DNA of 64,000 nt from Flavivirga sp. 57AJ16 (GCF_028736925.1 NZ_JAQZAT010000001.1:434001-498000); one strand, 5' to 3'. Numbered from the stretch's first letter, positions 35,811 through 45,949 are shown. Made by a program: numbers and translations. Notes: a model not told the origin generated them from the letters alone.

Positions 35811-38800
35811 TTGAGACATTTTATTGAACTTAAAATTCTTATATTTCCTAAAAAATTTAAAAGGTTGAAAAAAGTAATAATTGCTCTAAGTATTTGCCTA
35901 TTTTATTCTAGCAGTATAGAATGTCAAGAATATTATTTTAAACACTATAAGGTTGAAGATGGCTTATCTCATAATACTGTTTTAAGTTCCATGCAGGATA
36001 TGAATGGTTTTATGTGGTTTGGGACCAAAAATGGCCTTAACAGATTTGATGGGTATTCTTTTCGGCTTTTTCAAAATAACCCTGAAGACCCCAAAAGTTT
36101 ACAAGGAAATTATATTGGCTTTTTACATGAATATAATAACACCATGTGGGTTGGCACAAATAATGGTTTATTTCGTTACAATGAACAACAAGAAAATTTT
36201 GATTGTATAGGAGAAACAAATGAAAAAGCGATAAGAGGCATTGATAATGATACGTCAGGTAATTTATGGTTTATAGCCTCTGGAGAAGTGTGTAAATATA
36301 ATACTATCACAAAAGAAACACATATTTTTCCTGCCCATGATTTTTTCGGTGCAACATCAATTGTTAAATCTAATACTAACGAAATTTGGGCAACTTCTTC
36401 AACTAAATTGCATCAATACATTAAAGAAACCAATTCATTTAAAACATATTCTTTACAAGTAAAAGAAGATTCAAAAGCTCCTTTTGGAATAAACAAGCTT
36501 TTCAGTTTAAATGAAAATACTTTGCTTATAGGTACATCCAATCATGGTGTTTTAGTTTTTGATACAAAAGAAAAAAAGCAAATAAAAAATGTACTTCCTA
36601 ATTTAAAAACATCCTTATTTATAAGAGATTTTGTTTTAAATGGAAATGAAGAATTGTGGATAGCTACAGAGTCTGGCATCTACATTTATAATTTAAAAAC
36701 CCACCATTATACTAATTTAGTTAAAAATTATAATAACCCATATAATATATCCGATAATGCCGTTTACTCCTTAACAATTGATCATGAAGGTGGTATTTGG
36801 GCAGGTACTTTTTTTGGTGGATTAAATTATTATACGCCGCAATATAGCATATTTAAAAAATTTCTTCCAAACCCCTCTCAAAACTCAATAAGTGGTAATG
36901 CCGTTAGAGAGATTCGCCCAGACAAATATGGGAATATATGGATTGGAACAGAAGATGCCGGTTTAAACAAATTTAACCCTAAAACAGGGCTATTTACCAA
37001 TTATACATCTAAAAGCAAAGGCGGGATTCTATCTCATTATAATATTCATGGTATTTTACCAATTGATGATAAAATATGGATAGGTTCCTTTGATCATGGA
37101 TTAGACGTTTTAGACCCTAACAGTAATAAATTAGTAACTAATTTTAATATAGGAGGTGCTTATAATTTACTCGATAATTTTATTTATTCATTCTATAAAA
37201 CAAAAACCAATAAAATTATCTTAATTACAGGTTCTGCAATACAATATTTTGATGCAGAAACTAATAATTTTCTTCGCTACGAAGCATTTCCAAATAACAC
37301 TTTTTACACCAGTTTTTTAGAAGATAATGATGGTGTTTTATGGGCAGGAACAAGTACTAGTGGTGTGTTTTATTTTAACCCTAAAACAAAACAAAGTGGG
37401 CGTTTTTATCAAGAAAAAAATAAACCTTTTAGTATCAGCAGCAATGGTGTTAATGGAATATTTCAAGATAGCAAAAACAACATCTGGATTACAACTGAAA
37501 ATGGTTTAAACCTACTAGATAGCACTAAAACAAAATTTAAAAAATATTCTACAAAAGATGGTTTCCCTAGTAACACGTTTTATTCTATTTTAGAAGAAAG
37601 TCCAGATAAACTTTGGATTACAACAGCTAATGGTTTGGTTGCTTTTAATACCCAAAATGGTGCTAAAAAAACACATACTAAAGTAAATGGCCTATTAAGT
37701 GATCAATTTAACTACAGTTCCTCATATAAAGCTCCAGATGGCACTATGTATTTTGGTAGCGTAAATGGCATGATAAGTTTTAACCCACAAGACTTTAACA
37801 AATACAAACACACACATACTTCCAGAACATTAATAACAGGTTTACAAATAAACAATCAAGATATCATTGTTAATGATTCTATTTCTCCATTAAAATCATC
37901 AATAACATTTCTTGATGAATTAATTCTTAAACCCAATGAATCTTCATTTAGTTTAGACTTTGCTTCATTAAGTTTTTCTGGTCCTGAAACAACAGAGTAT
38001 TGGTATAAAATGGAAGGCATTAGCGATTCATGGATTCCGTTAAAAAAAGAGCACAAAGTCTTTTTCACAGAATTACCAGCTGGAGATTATAAATTCAAAG
38101 TTAAATCTTTAAATTACAATTATGATGAAGCCATTGAGTCTCCTACTTTAAAAATAAAAATTCTACCTGTTTTCTGGAAGAGTAAGTTCGCTTATTTATT
38201 ATACACATTACTTTGTATACTAACCATTTATCTAACCGCAAGATATTACCATAAAAGAACGGTTTCAAAAAACAATCAAAAAATTAAAGAGCTTAATAAT
38301 GTAAAGGAAAAGGAAATCTATCAAGCTAAAATTGAGTTTTTTACTAATATTTCCCATGAAATACGCACACCTTTAACGCTTATAAAAATCCCACTAGACA
38401 AACTATTAAAACAGATAAATAACATTACTCCAGAAATAAAGAATAACCTTTTTATAATGGAGAAAAACACATCTCGCTTACTAAACTTAGTGAATCAACT
38501 ACTGGATTTTAGAAAAACCGAAGTAGAAAATATAAACCTAACCTTTGTAGAAACCAATTTTACTGCCTTAATAAATAATACGTATCAACGATTTACAGAG
38601 GTTATAAAAGATAAAAATATAGATTTTGAATTAAATTTGGGAATAACAGATGTTTATGCCTATATCGATGCCGAAGCAGTAAAAAAGATACTTAGTAACC
38701 TCATAGGAAATGCTATTAAGTATTCTAATGGCAAAATTAAAGTGACATTAAGTACTCAAGAAGCATCATTGTTATTAGAAATTCAAAACAATGGAGAGTT

Positions 38801-39836
38801 AATCCCTACTCATCTATTTGAGAAAATATTTAGTCCTTTCTTTAGGGTCTCAGAAGTCAAAGACCAAACTGGAACGGGCATAGGTTTAGCATTGGCCCAT
38901 TCCCTTACAAAACTTCATAACGGTAGCTTGACTTTTGATGTAAAAGAAAAACAGTGGAATACCTTTTTATTAAGCTTACCAATTCATCAAGAAAAAGAAT
39001 TTAAACTCTATAGCTCAAAGAATGACAATAAAAAAGATATTTCAAACGACCTTGTTACCAATTTGGAGAAAAGTGATAATAAAACAAAGGTGCTATTGAT
39101 AGAAGATGATATTGATCTTTTAGATTTTGTTGCTAAAGATTTAAGTGATGTTTACAAAATTTTTAAAGCAACTAATGGCGTTGATGCATTAAAAATTGTA
39201 GAAAACGAAAATATTCAGTTAATAGTAACTGATGTTAAAATGCCTAAGATGAATGGATTTGAAGTTTGTAAAACTATAAAATCTTCATTAGAAACCAGTC
39301 ATATACCAATAATAATATTAACTTCTAAAGATGCTTTAAATTCTAAAATTGAAGGACTAGAATCTGGGGCAGACGCCTATTTAGCTAAGCCATTCTCTTT
39401 ACCTTATTTAAGAAAACAAATAAATAATTTAATAGAGAATAGAAAAAATATACTCTCTTATTATATTAGTTCTCCCTTGGCTCATCTTAAAAGTATTGCT
39501 CTTACAGAAACTGATGAAACCTTTATAGATAAACTAGATGAAATAATTTCCCAGCATATTCCAAATACAGATTTTAGCGTAGAAACTTTGTGTGATATAA
39601 TGAATATGAGTCGCTCTACCTTGTATAGAAAAATTAAAGAAATGTCCAGTTTAAGTCCAAATGAACTTATAAATATTTCGAGATTAAAAAAAGCTGCCGA
39701 ATTACTAAATAAAGGAGATTATAAAATTTATGAAGTTTCGGAAATGGTAGGTTATAGTTCTCAAACTAGTTTTGGTAGAAACTTCCAAAAACAATTTAAC
39801 ATGACTCCTACAGAGTATATGAATTCACAGTTATAA
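35811..39836 (+). CDS. Hybrid two-component system sensor-regulator (HTCS)
   Basis: This 1341-residue protein combines sensor and regulator. Residues 30-700 are two periplasmic propeller-like arrays of reg_prop repeats (FMWFGTKNGLNRFDGYSF, GNIWIGTEDAGLNKFNP, NNIWITTENGLNLLDS). A Y_Y_Y domain follows near 715-790, then a membrane segment (FAYLLYTLLCILTIYLTARY). The histidine kinase has its phospho-acceptor H849 in FFTNISHEIRTPLTLI and ATP site motifs NLIGNAIKYS and GTGIGLALAHSL. The receiver domain has D1141 (TDVKMPKMNGFE), and an AraC-type DNA-binding domain ends the protein (VSEMVGYSSQTSFGRNFQKQ). HTCS proteins bind an oligosaccharide and switch on the adjacent susCD genes. The N-terminal start is uncertain because a TTG further in would give a tighter signal peptide. 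Confidence 0.95.
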   Translation: MRHFIELKILIFPKKFKRLKKVIIALSICLFYSSSIECQEYYFKHYKVEDGLSHNTVLSSMQDMNGFMWFGTKNGLNRFDGYSFRLFQNNPEDPKSLQGNYIGFLHEYNNTMWVGTNNGLFRYNEQQENFDCIGETNEKAIRGIDNDTSGNLWFIASGEVCKYNTITKETHIFPAHDFFGATSIVKSNTNEIWATSSTKLHQYIKETNSFKTYSLQVKEDSKAPFGINKLFSLNENTLLIGTSNHGVLVFDTKEKKQIKNVLPNLKTSLFIRDFVLNGNEELWIATESGIYIYNLKTHHYTNLVKNYNNPYNISDNAVYSLTIDHEGGIWAGTFFGGLNYYTPQYSIFKKFLPNPSQNSISGNAVREIRPDKYGNIWIGTEDAGLNKFNPKTGLFTNYTSKSKGGILSHYNIHGILPIDDKIWIGSFDHGLDVLDPNSNKLVTNFNIGGAYNLLDNFIYSFYKTKTNKIILITGSAIQYFDAETNNFLRYEAFPNNTFYTSFLEDNDGVLWAGTSTSGVFYFNPKTKQSGRFYQEKNKPFSISSNGVNGIFQDSKNNIWITTENGLNLLDSTKTKFKKYSTKDGFPSNTFYSILEESPDKLWITTANGLVAFNTQNGAKKTHTKVNGLLSDQFNYSSSYKAPDGTMYFGSVNGMISFNPQDFNKYKHTHTSRTLITGLQINNQDIIVNDSISPLKSSITFLDELILKPNESSFSLDFASLSFSGPETTEYWYKMEGISDSWIPLKKEHKVFFTELPAGDYKFKVKSLNYNYDEAIESPTLKIKILPVFWKSKFAYLLYTLLCILTIYLTARYYHKRTVSKNNQKIKELNNVKEKEIYQAKIEFFTNISHEIRTPLTLIKIPLDKLLKQINNITPEIKNNLFIMEKNTSRLLNLVNQLLDFRKTEVENINLTFVETNFTALINNTYQRFTEVIKDKNIDFELNLGITDVYAYIDAEAVKKILSNLIGNAIKYSNGKIKVTLSTQEASLLLEIQNNGELIPTHLFEKIFSPFFRVSEVKDQTGTGIGLALAHSLTKLHNGSLTFDVKEKQWNTFLLSLPIHQEKEFKLYSSKNDNKKDISNDLVTNLEKSDNKTKVLLIEDDIDLLDFVAKDLSDVYKIFKATNGVDALKIVENENIQLIVTDVKMPKMNGFEVCKTIKSSLETSHIPIIILTSKDALNSKIEGLESGADAYLAKPFSLPYLRKQINNLIENRKNILSYYISSPLAHLKSIALTETDETFIDKLDEIISQHIPNTDFSVETLCDIMNMSRSTLYRKIKEMSSLSPNELINISRLKKAAELLNKGDYKIYEVSEMVGYSSQTSFGRNFQKQFNMTPTEYMNSQL

Positions 39837-39869
39837 CTATAAGAAGATTATTTTCAATTAAAATATTTA

Positions 39870-40228
39870 ATGTGAGTTCGATGTAAACATAATGTTATTA
39901 AGTTGACTATCAATAATTTAATCCTAGCTGTCTGGTTGAGTACTTCGTCTGCGCTCAAGATAAACTAAAAGTCGAAAGGCTCAAGGCGACAAATCGCTTT
40001 ATTGGTGATTTTATTGTTATAAACTCTGCCTGGTCGGCAGACAGGTTTTATACCAATTATGAATTAAAATGAGCTACAGAAAACGACATTGCTTTTTTGT
40101 TTTTGCCTGCTACGTGTTATTTGCATAGCCTAAGCTATGGAAATGAGGAGTAAAGTGATAAAACGAATTAATGAATGTGTATGAATTGCGTATTTTAATT
40201 CATAATTGGTATTAAATCGAACTCTCGT
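39870..40228. mobile_element. Inverted-repeat element family B, copy 2, carrying a nested family C element
   Basis: The left end is ATGTGAGTTCGATGTAA and the right end TTAAATCGAACTCTCGT, matching copy 1 at 25716-25999. TATTTA flanks both sides. The interior is a shortened relative of copy 1 (about 195 bp after removing the nested element). A 161-bp family C element with TTA duplication is inserted at 40051-40211. Copy 1 shows the uninterrupted sequence at the same point. Confidence 0.8.
40051..40211. mobile_element. MITE family C, copy 1 (161 bp), nested in family B
   Basis: Terminal inverted repeats TACCAATTATGAATTAAAAT are perfect at both ends. TTA is duplicated at 40048-40050 and 40212-40214. 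The other copy at 60546-60706 has the same length and the same TTA duplication. No reading frame is inside. Confidence 0.88.
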
Positions 40229-40268
40229 TATTTACGCATATTTTTCCATATCCTGTTTTTTATTGCAT

Positions 40269-40299
40269 AAAAAATGCTCTTCTAAAAAGAAGAGCATTT
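40269..40299 (-). terminator. Terminator of the GH2 gene
   Basis: On the minus strand AAATGCTCTTCT and AGAAGAGCATTT form a 12-base-pair stem with a 4-base loop, followed by a T run. The gap between it and the GH2 stop holds a short ACT/AACT-rich tandem repeat (40311-40339). Confidence 0.8.
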
Positions 40300-40339
40300 A
40301 ATCTAAAAAAACTAACTACTACTACTAACTACTACTAAC

Positions 40340-42148
40340 TTACTTTTGTAATGTTTCAATAACTTGTTTATTAACTCTATTTACGCTTTCAATATCTAAT
40401 TTATCAACCTTTCTATCATAAGTCATAAAACCATTAATCTCTCCTTCTACATCTGTTGTTTGCGTATAAACTGCTGCTGAAAAACCAAGTTTTATCAATT
40501 TTATCAAGTGCTTCGCATACTTTATATACTCATCGGTGGTTTCTTTTGAATTCTTAAACTTAACATATCCCCAGTTATTATCGGTTTTCCAAAGATGCCC
40601 TTCTAAAGGCAGTCCTATGCCTCCATATTCCCCTAAAACTGTAACGCGCTCTGCATCGTACAAGTATAAATCTGGTCCTGGATAATTATGAAGATCTAAA
40701 ATATCTCCTGTTCTGTAATGATTACCTCCACTGGCAGGGTTAACCAATCTGCTTGGGTCATATGTTTTAGTCCAATCTGCAATTTCTTCGGTTTTAAATT
40801 GCCCCCATGCTTCATTAAATGGAACCCAAACCACAATACTTGGATAAGAATATAAATAATCCATAATGTCTTTCCATTCCTTTCTGTATATCTGTTCCGA
40901 TTCTGCTGTTCTTTTTAACTCCTTTCCATCAAAATACTTTCTATTTTGCCATTGTGGAGACACGCCTCCGTTAGGCATATCTTGCCAAACTAAAATGCCT
41001 AATTCATCACAATGCGTGTACCAACGTGCGGGCTCAACCTTAACGTGTTTACGAATCATATTAAAACCTAGTTCTTTCGTTTTTACAATATCATATTTTA
41101 AGGCTTCGTCTGTAGGCGCTGTATACAACCCATCAGGCCACCAACCTTGGTCTAAAGGTCCAAATTGGAAATAATCTTTATTATTTAATTGCATCCTTAC
41201 AATACCATTCTTATCCTTTTTTGATGCTATTTTTCGCATAGCAAAATAGCTCTTTACTTCATCGGTTACTTTTCCTTTACTTATTAATTTGAGTGTTGTA
41301 CGATATAAAAAAGGAGATTCTGGCGACCACAATTTAGCATTTGGAATAGGAATATTAATGTCTTGAGATACTTCAGATTTTACTTTTGATATTACTTTTT
41401 TCCCATCAAAAACGCTAATCTCAATGACATCTCCGTATACGGCACCTTTTACATCGGTTTTTATTGTAACTGTATTGTTATCAATATTGGCTAAGGTTTT
41501 AATATCATTTATACTTTTAGCATTCACTGGTTCTAACCAAACGGTTTGCCAAATTCCTGTAACTGGTGTATACCAAATGCCATCTGGATTTTTTACTTGC
41601 TTACCCCTGGGTTGTTGCCCATCACTACTTGGATCCCATACTTTTACTGTTAAAGTTTGAGGCGTATTACTCAAAAAAGGTGTTATGTTAAAAGAAAAAG
41701 GGGTATATCCTCCAGAATGCGATCCAATTTTAATGCCATTAAGCCAAATATCCGCTTTCCAATCTACTGCACCAAAATGCAATAATATTTGTTTGCCCTT
41801 CCATTTTTTTGACACAGTAAAGTTAGTTTCATACCAAATTTCTTTTGAGGCCCCTACATTTTTCATGACTCCCGATAAACTAGACTCTACGGCAAAAGGC
41901 ACTAAAATATCTCCATCAAAATTATTAGGTTTAGCTTGACCATATTCTGAAATGCTATATTTCCATAAGCCATTTAAATTTTTCCAATCTTCTCGCTTCA
42001 TTATAGGTCTTGGATACTCATTTAAAACGTTATCTGGGTCGATAGTTTCTGCCCACTTTGTTTTAATTTTATCCCCCGCTGGTTTCCATTGAGCAGAAAG
42101 TAAAGTAGTAAACATTACAAATAAAATAAAGAATTTTTGTTTTTTCAT
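40340..42148 (-). CDS. Glycoside hydrolase family 2 protein
   Basis: This 602-residue enzyme has a signal peptide (MKKQKFFILFVMFTTLLSAQ). Residues 40-210 are the GH2 jelly-roll sugar-binding domain (YPRPIMKREDWKNLNGLWKY, ILLHFGAVDWKADIWLNGIK). An immunoglobulin-like domain follows, then a TIM-barrel with acid/base E446 in WVPFNEAWGQF and nucleophile candidate E507 in VTVLGEYGGIGLP. GH2 includes beta-galactosidases, beta-mannosidases and beta-glucuronidases; the substrate is not clear, and the protein is shorter than classical LacZ. It is divergent from the second DUF4965 gene, and both are probably under the neighbouring regulator. Confidence 0.9.
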   Translation of the reverse strand: MKKQKFFILFVMFTTLLSAQWKPAGDKIKTKWAETIDPDNVLNEYPRPIMKREDWKNLNGLWKYSISEYGQAKPNNFDGDILVPFAVESSLSGVMKNVGASKEIWYETNFTVSKKWKGKQILLHFGAVDWKADIWLNGIKIGSHSGGYTPFSFNITPFLSNTPQTLTVKVWDPSSDGQQPRGKQVKNPDGIWYTPVTGIWQTVWLEPVNAKSINDIKTLANIDNNTVTIKTDVKGAVYGDVIEISVFDGKKVISKVKSEVSQDINIPIPNAKLWSPESPFLYRTTLKLISKGKVTDEVKSYFAMRKIASKKDKNGIVRMQLNNKDYFQFGPLDQGWWPDGLYTAPTDEALKYDIVKTKELGFNMIRKHVKVEPARWYTHCDELGILVWQDMPNGGVSPQWQNRKYFDGKELKRTAESEQIYRKEWKDIMDYLYSYPSIVVWVPFNEAWGQFKTEEIADWTKTYDPSRLVNPASGGNHYRTGDILDLHNYPGPDLYLYDAERVTVLGEYGGIGLPLEGHLWKTDNNWGYVKFKNSKETTDEYIKYAKHLIKLIKLGFSAAVYTQTTDVEGEINGFMTYDRKVDKLDIESVNRVNKQVIETLQK

Positions 42149-42422
42149 TTTTGTGTTATTTATAAAATATTAGTTTGGATTTAATGTAACTCAATATATT
42201 TATTCCGGACTAAACTTAGTTTAGAGCTCATAGTCATTCTTAAATTACTTTAAAATAAATATTTTTCAAGTACCACATATTTCTTTAAATATTGTCTTTT
42301 TCATGTGTCATTATTTCGTTAAAACTAATCAAACAATAATCCAAAAAACATTTTTATGCTTATTTGACACATTTTAAAGAATAGTGAGATCATTTGATGT
42401 AAACATATTCTTTTCTGCCCCT

Positions 42423-42430
42423 TATATTTG
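42423..42430 (+). promoter_or_regulatory. -7 element for the second DUF4965 gene
   Basis: TATATTTG fits TAnnTTTG and is 40 bases before the ATG at 42471. The nearest upstream TTTG is too distant to be a -33 partner. The remainder of the 42149-42470 gap shows no gene. Confidence 0.45.
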
Positions 42431-42470
42431 AACCTTTCAGTAAATCTTGAACAAATAATTTTAAACTAAA

Positions 42471-44945
42471 ATGAGATTATCAAAACACATCAAAACCCTC
42501 AGTATTCTACTACTGATTATTGGGACAACAACCTTATATGCACAAGAAAAATTAAGAGCGCCTGCTTATCCCTTAGTTACGCACAATCCCAATTTTAGTA
42601 TTTGGTCTATGGATTCTGAACTCAATGGTTCAGCAACCCAACACTGGACAGAACAAGATCATTCTTTACTTGGTATTTTAAAGGTCGACAATGAATATTA
42701 TCGTTTTTTGGGTGCGGAAACCAAAATTTATGAAACCATTTTAGCGGCTTCTGATGAAATTGATTACCAAGCAGATTATACCGAATCAAAACCTGATTTT
42801 GGTTGGGAAAAAATCAATTATAACAGTAGTCATTGGAAAAAAGGAGCTGCACCGTTTAGCAATGAAACCAGTGATGCAAAAACTATTTGGAAAAGTAACA
42901 ATTTATGGTACAGACGTGTTTTTGATTTAGATAATAAGAATTTAAAAAATTTGTATTTAAAGCTTCGTCATGACGATAACGTGGTTGTCTATTTAAATGG
43001 TAATAAAATATATGAAACCGAAGGATGGCTGCATCGCTATAAGTACATTCCAATAAACCAAAACATCATCAAAAAATTAAAATCAAAAGATAATGTACTT
43101 GCTATCCATGTAAAAAACACGGCAGGTGGTCAATGGCTAGATGCGGGGTTGGTTACCGAAGCGCCATCTATGCAAAATGTAGAAATTAAAAAAGCTAAAC
43201 AAACTAATGTCGTTCTAAATGCAAATCAAACTATATATAGGTTTGATTGTGACAACGTAACGCTTACTGCAACATTTACTTCTCCGTTATTGTTAGATGA
43301 TTTAGATGTAATGAGTCGTCCAATATCCTATTTATCAGTAAAAGTAAAATCAAAAGACAACAAAGCTCATCAAACAAAACTATATATTGGTGCATCAAGT
43401 AACATGGCCGTATATACACCTCAACAAGAAGTTGTAGCAACAAAATATACACAAAGCAATCTTAATATTCTTAAAGCTGGTACTGTAGAACAACCCGTAT
43501 TACAGAAAAAAAGCGATGATATGCGTGTAGATTGGGGTTATGTTTATTTATCTGCTCCTGCTACAACTAGTAAACACTACATAAGCGCTGCCAATACAGC
43601 ACTACTTCCTTTTGTTTCAAACGACAAAATAAATACCAAAACAGAAATTACCGGTAAGAACTTGGTTTTAAATACAATTACTGATTTAGGTTCTGTAAGT
43701 ACTAAAGAAACAGAAACTGTTTTAATGCTAGGTTATGATGAAGTATATACCATTAACTATTTTGGATCCAAATTAAAGCCTTGGTTTAAAAAACAGGGCA
43801 TATCTATGGATGGTGCTTTAGCAACAGCTGCAGATGACTATAAAAGCATTATAAAACGTGTTGAAACATTTGACAAAAAAATATATGAAGATTGTTTAAA
43901 TGCTGGAGGTAAAAAATATGCAGATTTATGTATTCTAGCATATAGGCAAGCCATTGCTGCCCATACTTTGGTAGAAAGTCCAGAGGGTGAAATTCTTTTT
44001 CTTTCAAAAGAAAACAATAGCGGGGGTTTTATAAATACTGTAGATGTTACCTACCCTTCAGCGCCACTGTTTTTAATTTACAACCCAGATTTGTTAAAGG
44101 GCATGTTAAACGGCATCTTTTATTATAGTGAAAAAAGCGGCAAATGGTCAAAACCTTATCCTACACATGATTTAGGAGTTTATCCTATAGCTACAGGCCA
44201 TATTTATGGAGAGGATATGCCAGTAGAAGAAGCAGGAAATATGATTATATTAACCGCTGCTATTGCACAGCAAGAAGGACATGCTGAATATGCTAAAAAA
44301 CACTGGGAAACATTAACTACATGGGCAAACTATTTAACTAAAGAAGGTTTTGACCCAGGAAATCAATTGTGTACCGATGATTTTGCCGGTCATTTAGCCC
44401 GTAACGCGAATCTTTCTGTAAAAGCCATTATGGGAATCGCTTCCTATGGTAAACTTGCTGGCATGTTAGGAAAGAAACAGGTAGAAAAAAATTACATTGC
44501 AATAGCAAAAAAATTAGCTAAAGATTGGAAAAAAATTGATGCGGATGGCAATCATTATAGTTTAGCTTTTGAAGCCAAAGGAACATGGAGTCAAAAATAC
44601 AACTTAGTTTGGGATGACATATTAGATTTAAATATCTTCTCAAAAGATATTATAAAAAAAGAAATTAAATATTATTTAACCAAACAAAACAAATATGGCT
44701 TACCCTTGGATAGCAGAAAAACGTATACAAAATCTGATTGGATAGTCTGGACCGCTACTTTAGCAGAAAACGAAGCGGATTTCAAAGCTTTAATTAACCC
44801 TATGTGGAAATATGCCAATGAAACTCCAGATAGAGTTCCAATAAGCGACTTTCATGAAACTACCAATGCAAAACGTATAAACTTTAAAGGGCGTTCTGTT
44901 GTTGGTGGCTATTTTATAAAACTTTTAAAAGTTATGAAAAAGTAG
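42471..44945 (+). CDS. DUF4965/glutaminase-A-like protein, paralogue
   Basis: This 824-residue protein repeats the design of the gene at 22898-25339. It has a signal peptide (HIKTLSILLLIIGTTTLYAQ), RAPAYPLVTHNPNFSIWSMD, a jelly-roll insertion near residues 105-225 (LYLKLRHDDNVVVYLNGNKI), and the shared LLLDDLDVMSRPISYLSVKV, ESPEGEILFLSKENNSGGFI and CTDDFAGHLARNANLSVKAI. The ending NFKGRSVVGGYFIKLL is also shared. A close paralogue on each side of one susCD operon points to duplication within the locus. Substrate unknown. A strong terminator follows. Confidence 0.8.
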   Translation: MRLSKHIKTLSILLLIIGTTTLYAQEKLRAPAYPLVTHNPNFSIWSMDSELNGSATQHWTEQDHSLLGILKVDNEYYRFLGAETKIYETILAASDEIDYQADYTESKPDFGWEKINYNSSHWKKGAAPFSNETSDAKTIWKSNNLWYRRVFDLDNKNLKNLYLKLRHDDNVVVYLNGNKIYETEGWLHRYKYIPINQNIIKKLKSKDNVLAIHVKNTAGGQWLDAGLVTEAPSMQNVEIKKAKQTNVVLNANQTIYRFDCDNVTLTATFTSPLLLDDLDVMSRPISYLSVKVKSKDNKAHQTKLYIGASSNMAVYTPQQEVVATKYTQSNLNILKAGTVEQPVLQKKSDDMRVDWGYVYLSAPATTSKHYISAANTALLPFVSNDKINTKTEITGKNLVLNTITDLGSVSTKETETVLMLGYDEVYTINYFGSKLKPWFKKQGISMDGALATAADDYKSIIKRVETFDKKIYEDCLNAGGKKYADLCILAYRQAIAAHTLVESPEGEILFLSKENNSGGFINTVDVTYPSAPLFLIYNPDLLKGMLNGIFYYSEKSGKWSKPYPTHDLGVYPIATGHIYGEDMPVEEAGNMIILTAAIAQQEGHAEYAKKHWETLTTWANYLTKEGFDPGNQLCTDDFAGHLARNANLSVKAIMGIASYGKLAGMLGKKQVEKNYIAIAKKLAKDWKKIDADGNHYSLAFEAKGTWSQKYNLVWDDILDLNIFSKDIIKKEIKYYLTKQNKYGLPLDSRKTYTKSDWIVWTATLAENEADFKALINPMWKYANETPDRVPISDFHETTNAKRINFKGRSVVGGYFIKLLKVMKK

Positions 44946-45017
44946 ATTATTATTATATTCCTAACGGAATCATCTTGACTTTTTAAGTTTATAAAATTTC
45001 TTTAACCCCATTACAAT

Positions 45018-45072
45018 AAAGGCAGTATCCCGTAAAGTGAGCAAATTTTACGGGACCTGCCTTTATCTCTTT
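45018..45072 (+). terminator. Terminator after the second DUF4965 gene
   Basis: AAAGGCAG and CTGCCTTT form the outer stem, and CCCGTAAA and TTTACGGG the inner stem, around a short loop. A T-rich tail follows. Confidence 0.75.
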
Positions 45073-45389
45073 TGCACATTATATTACTCGATAAAGGTTT
45101 AATACCAAATGAATTTTAAAATGATTGGTAATAAATTTGAATTATTTTTTCTTTAGATGTGATAAAAAACAAATGCATAGCCTAGTTCAATGTCATTAAG
45201 TTAAGGCCGTAATGTCAGTCTGAGCCTTTCGGCTCCGCTCAAGACAGGCTAAAGTCGAAGACCTATTGGAGTTCTAGTTTTTATTAGCATTTCGACTGCG
45301 TTATTAGTTTTGCATTTTATATTTACAAGAAGTTTAACCTTATTAAATTTCTGAAAAACCAGAGGGCAAGGTGAACTATTTCCCCGCTA

Positions 45390-45413
45390 CCGCTAAACTG
45401 TGTTTAGTGGCGG
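45390..45413. repeat. Palindrome family CGCTAAACTG/TGTTTAGTGGCG, copy 1
   Basis: CCGCTAAACTGTGTTTAGTGG is nearly self-complementary. Further copies, in the opposite orientation, lie at 45831-45853 and 45920-45943. No gene is apparent in the surrounding 45073-45569 gap, which also holds TCGAC/GCTCAAGA fragments shared with family B. Confidence 0.75.
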
Positions 45414-45569
45414 CAAACTAACTGAACATTAATAAATCAAAATATTATTGTAACGTGAACCTCGTTTAAGAGCTAACATGCCACTTTTGTAAGGGTTAAC
45501 CAATTCGTGGGCATCTTCGAGTTAAATTTCATGGAAATTTAGTGTCGAAAAGTGCTCGGGAACTAGAAA

Positions 45570-45659
45570 TTATCTTGTTTTCAATATATCAATCATAGAT
45601 TTGATAGCCAAACTGACAAAAATTCCTGATTCATTATGAAACTTATAATTTCTACTCAT
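45570..45659 (-). pseudogene. REP-associated tyrosine transposase N-terminal remnant
   Basis: The minus strand reads MSRNYKFHNESGIFVSLAI and stops after 29 residues. Bacteroidota REP-associated (Y1) transposases commonly begin MSRNYKFHN followed by a glycine-aromatic-FVSFA segment, so this appears to be a decayed start. The catalytic HUH and tyrosine regions are absent. Identification is from recall and the match is short. Confidence 0.45.
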
Positions 45660-45775
45660 GCTCCTAAAGTACGAAAAGCTACATATTTCCATAAAAGCTT
45701 TTATGAAATATTTTATTGCTTGTTGCTCACTGCTGAGACCACTAAACAGGTTTTACTTCTCAACTTTTAGCCCAC

Positions 45776-45812
45776 AAAAAAGCTACCCCATCCTAAAGTA
45801 GCTTTTAACTTT
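45776..45812. terminator. Terminator-like hairpin
   Basis: AAAAAGCTAC and GTAGCTTTT pair around a 10-base loop, followed by an A/T-rich tail. No intact gene ends nearby, so it may belong to a lost element. Confidence 0.4.
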
Positions 45813-45830
45813 TTATTTTCTTACTCGGTA

Positions 45831-45943
45831 CGCCACTAAACACAGTTTAGCGGGAGGGGTTATAAACAAAAACCACACTACAACTATCTAATATGGCTTG
45901 TGTTTTTTCTTACTCGGTACGCCACTAAACACAGTTTAGCGGG
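45831..45943. repeat. Two more copies of the CGCTAAACTG palindrome within a duplicated block
   Basis: The palindrome copies at 45831-45853 and 45920-45943 are both preceded by TTCTTACTCGGTACGCCACT, so a block of more than 40 bases is repeated directly. The second copy runs into the IS4-type remnant and replaces its coding sequence. Confidence 0.75.
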
Positions 45944-45949
45944 AGCGGC

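Noticed and set aside
45083-45135. TACCAAATG...GATTGGTA palindrome as a third family C element
   Set aside because: Only the outer 6-8 bases resemble the family C ends and the length is far too short.
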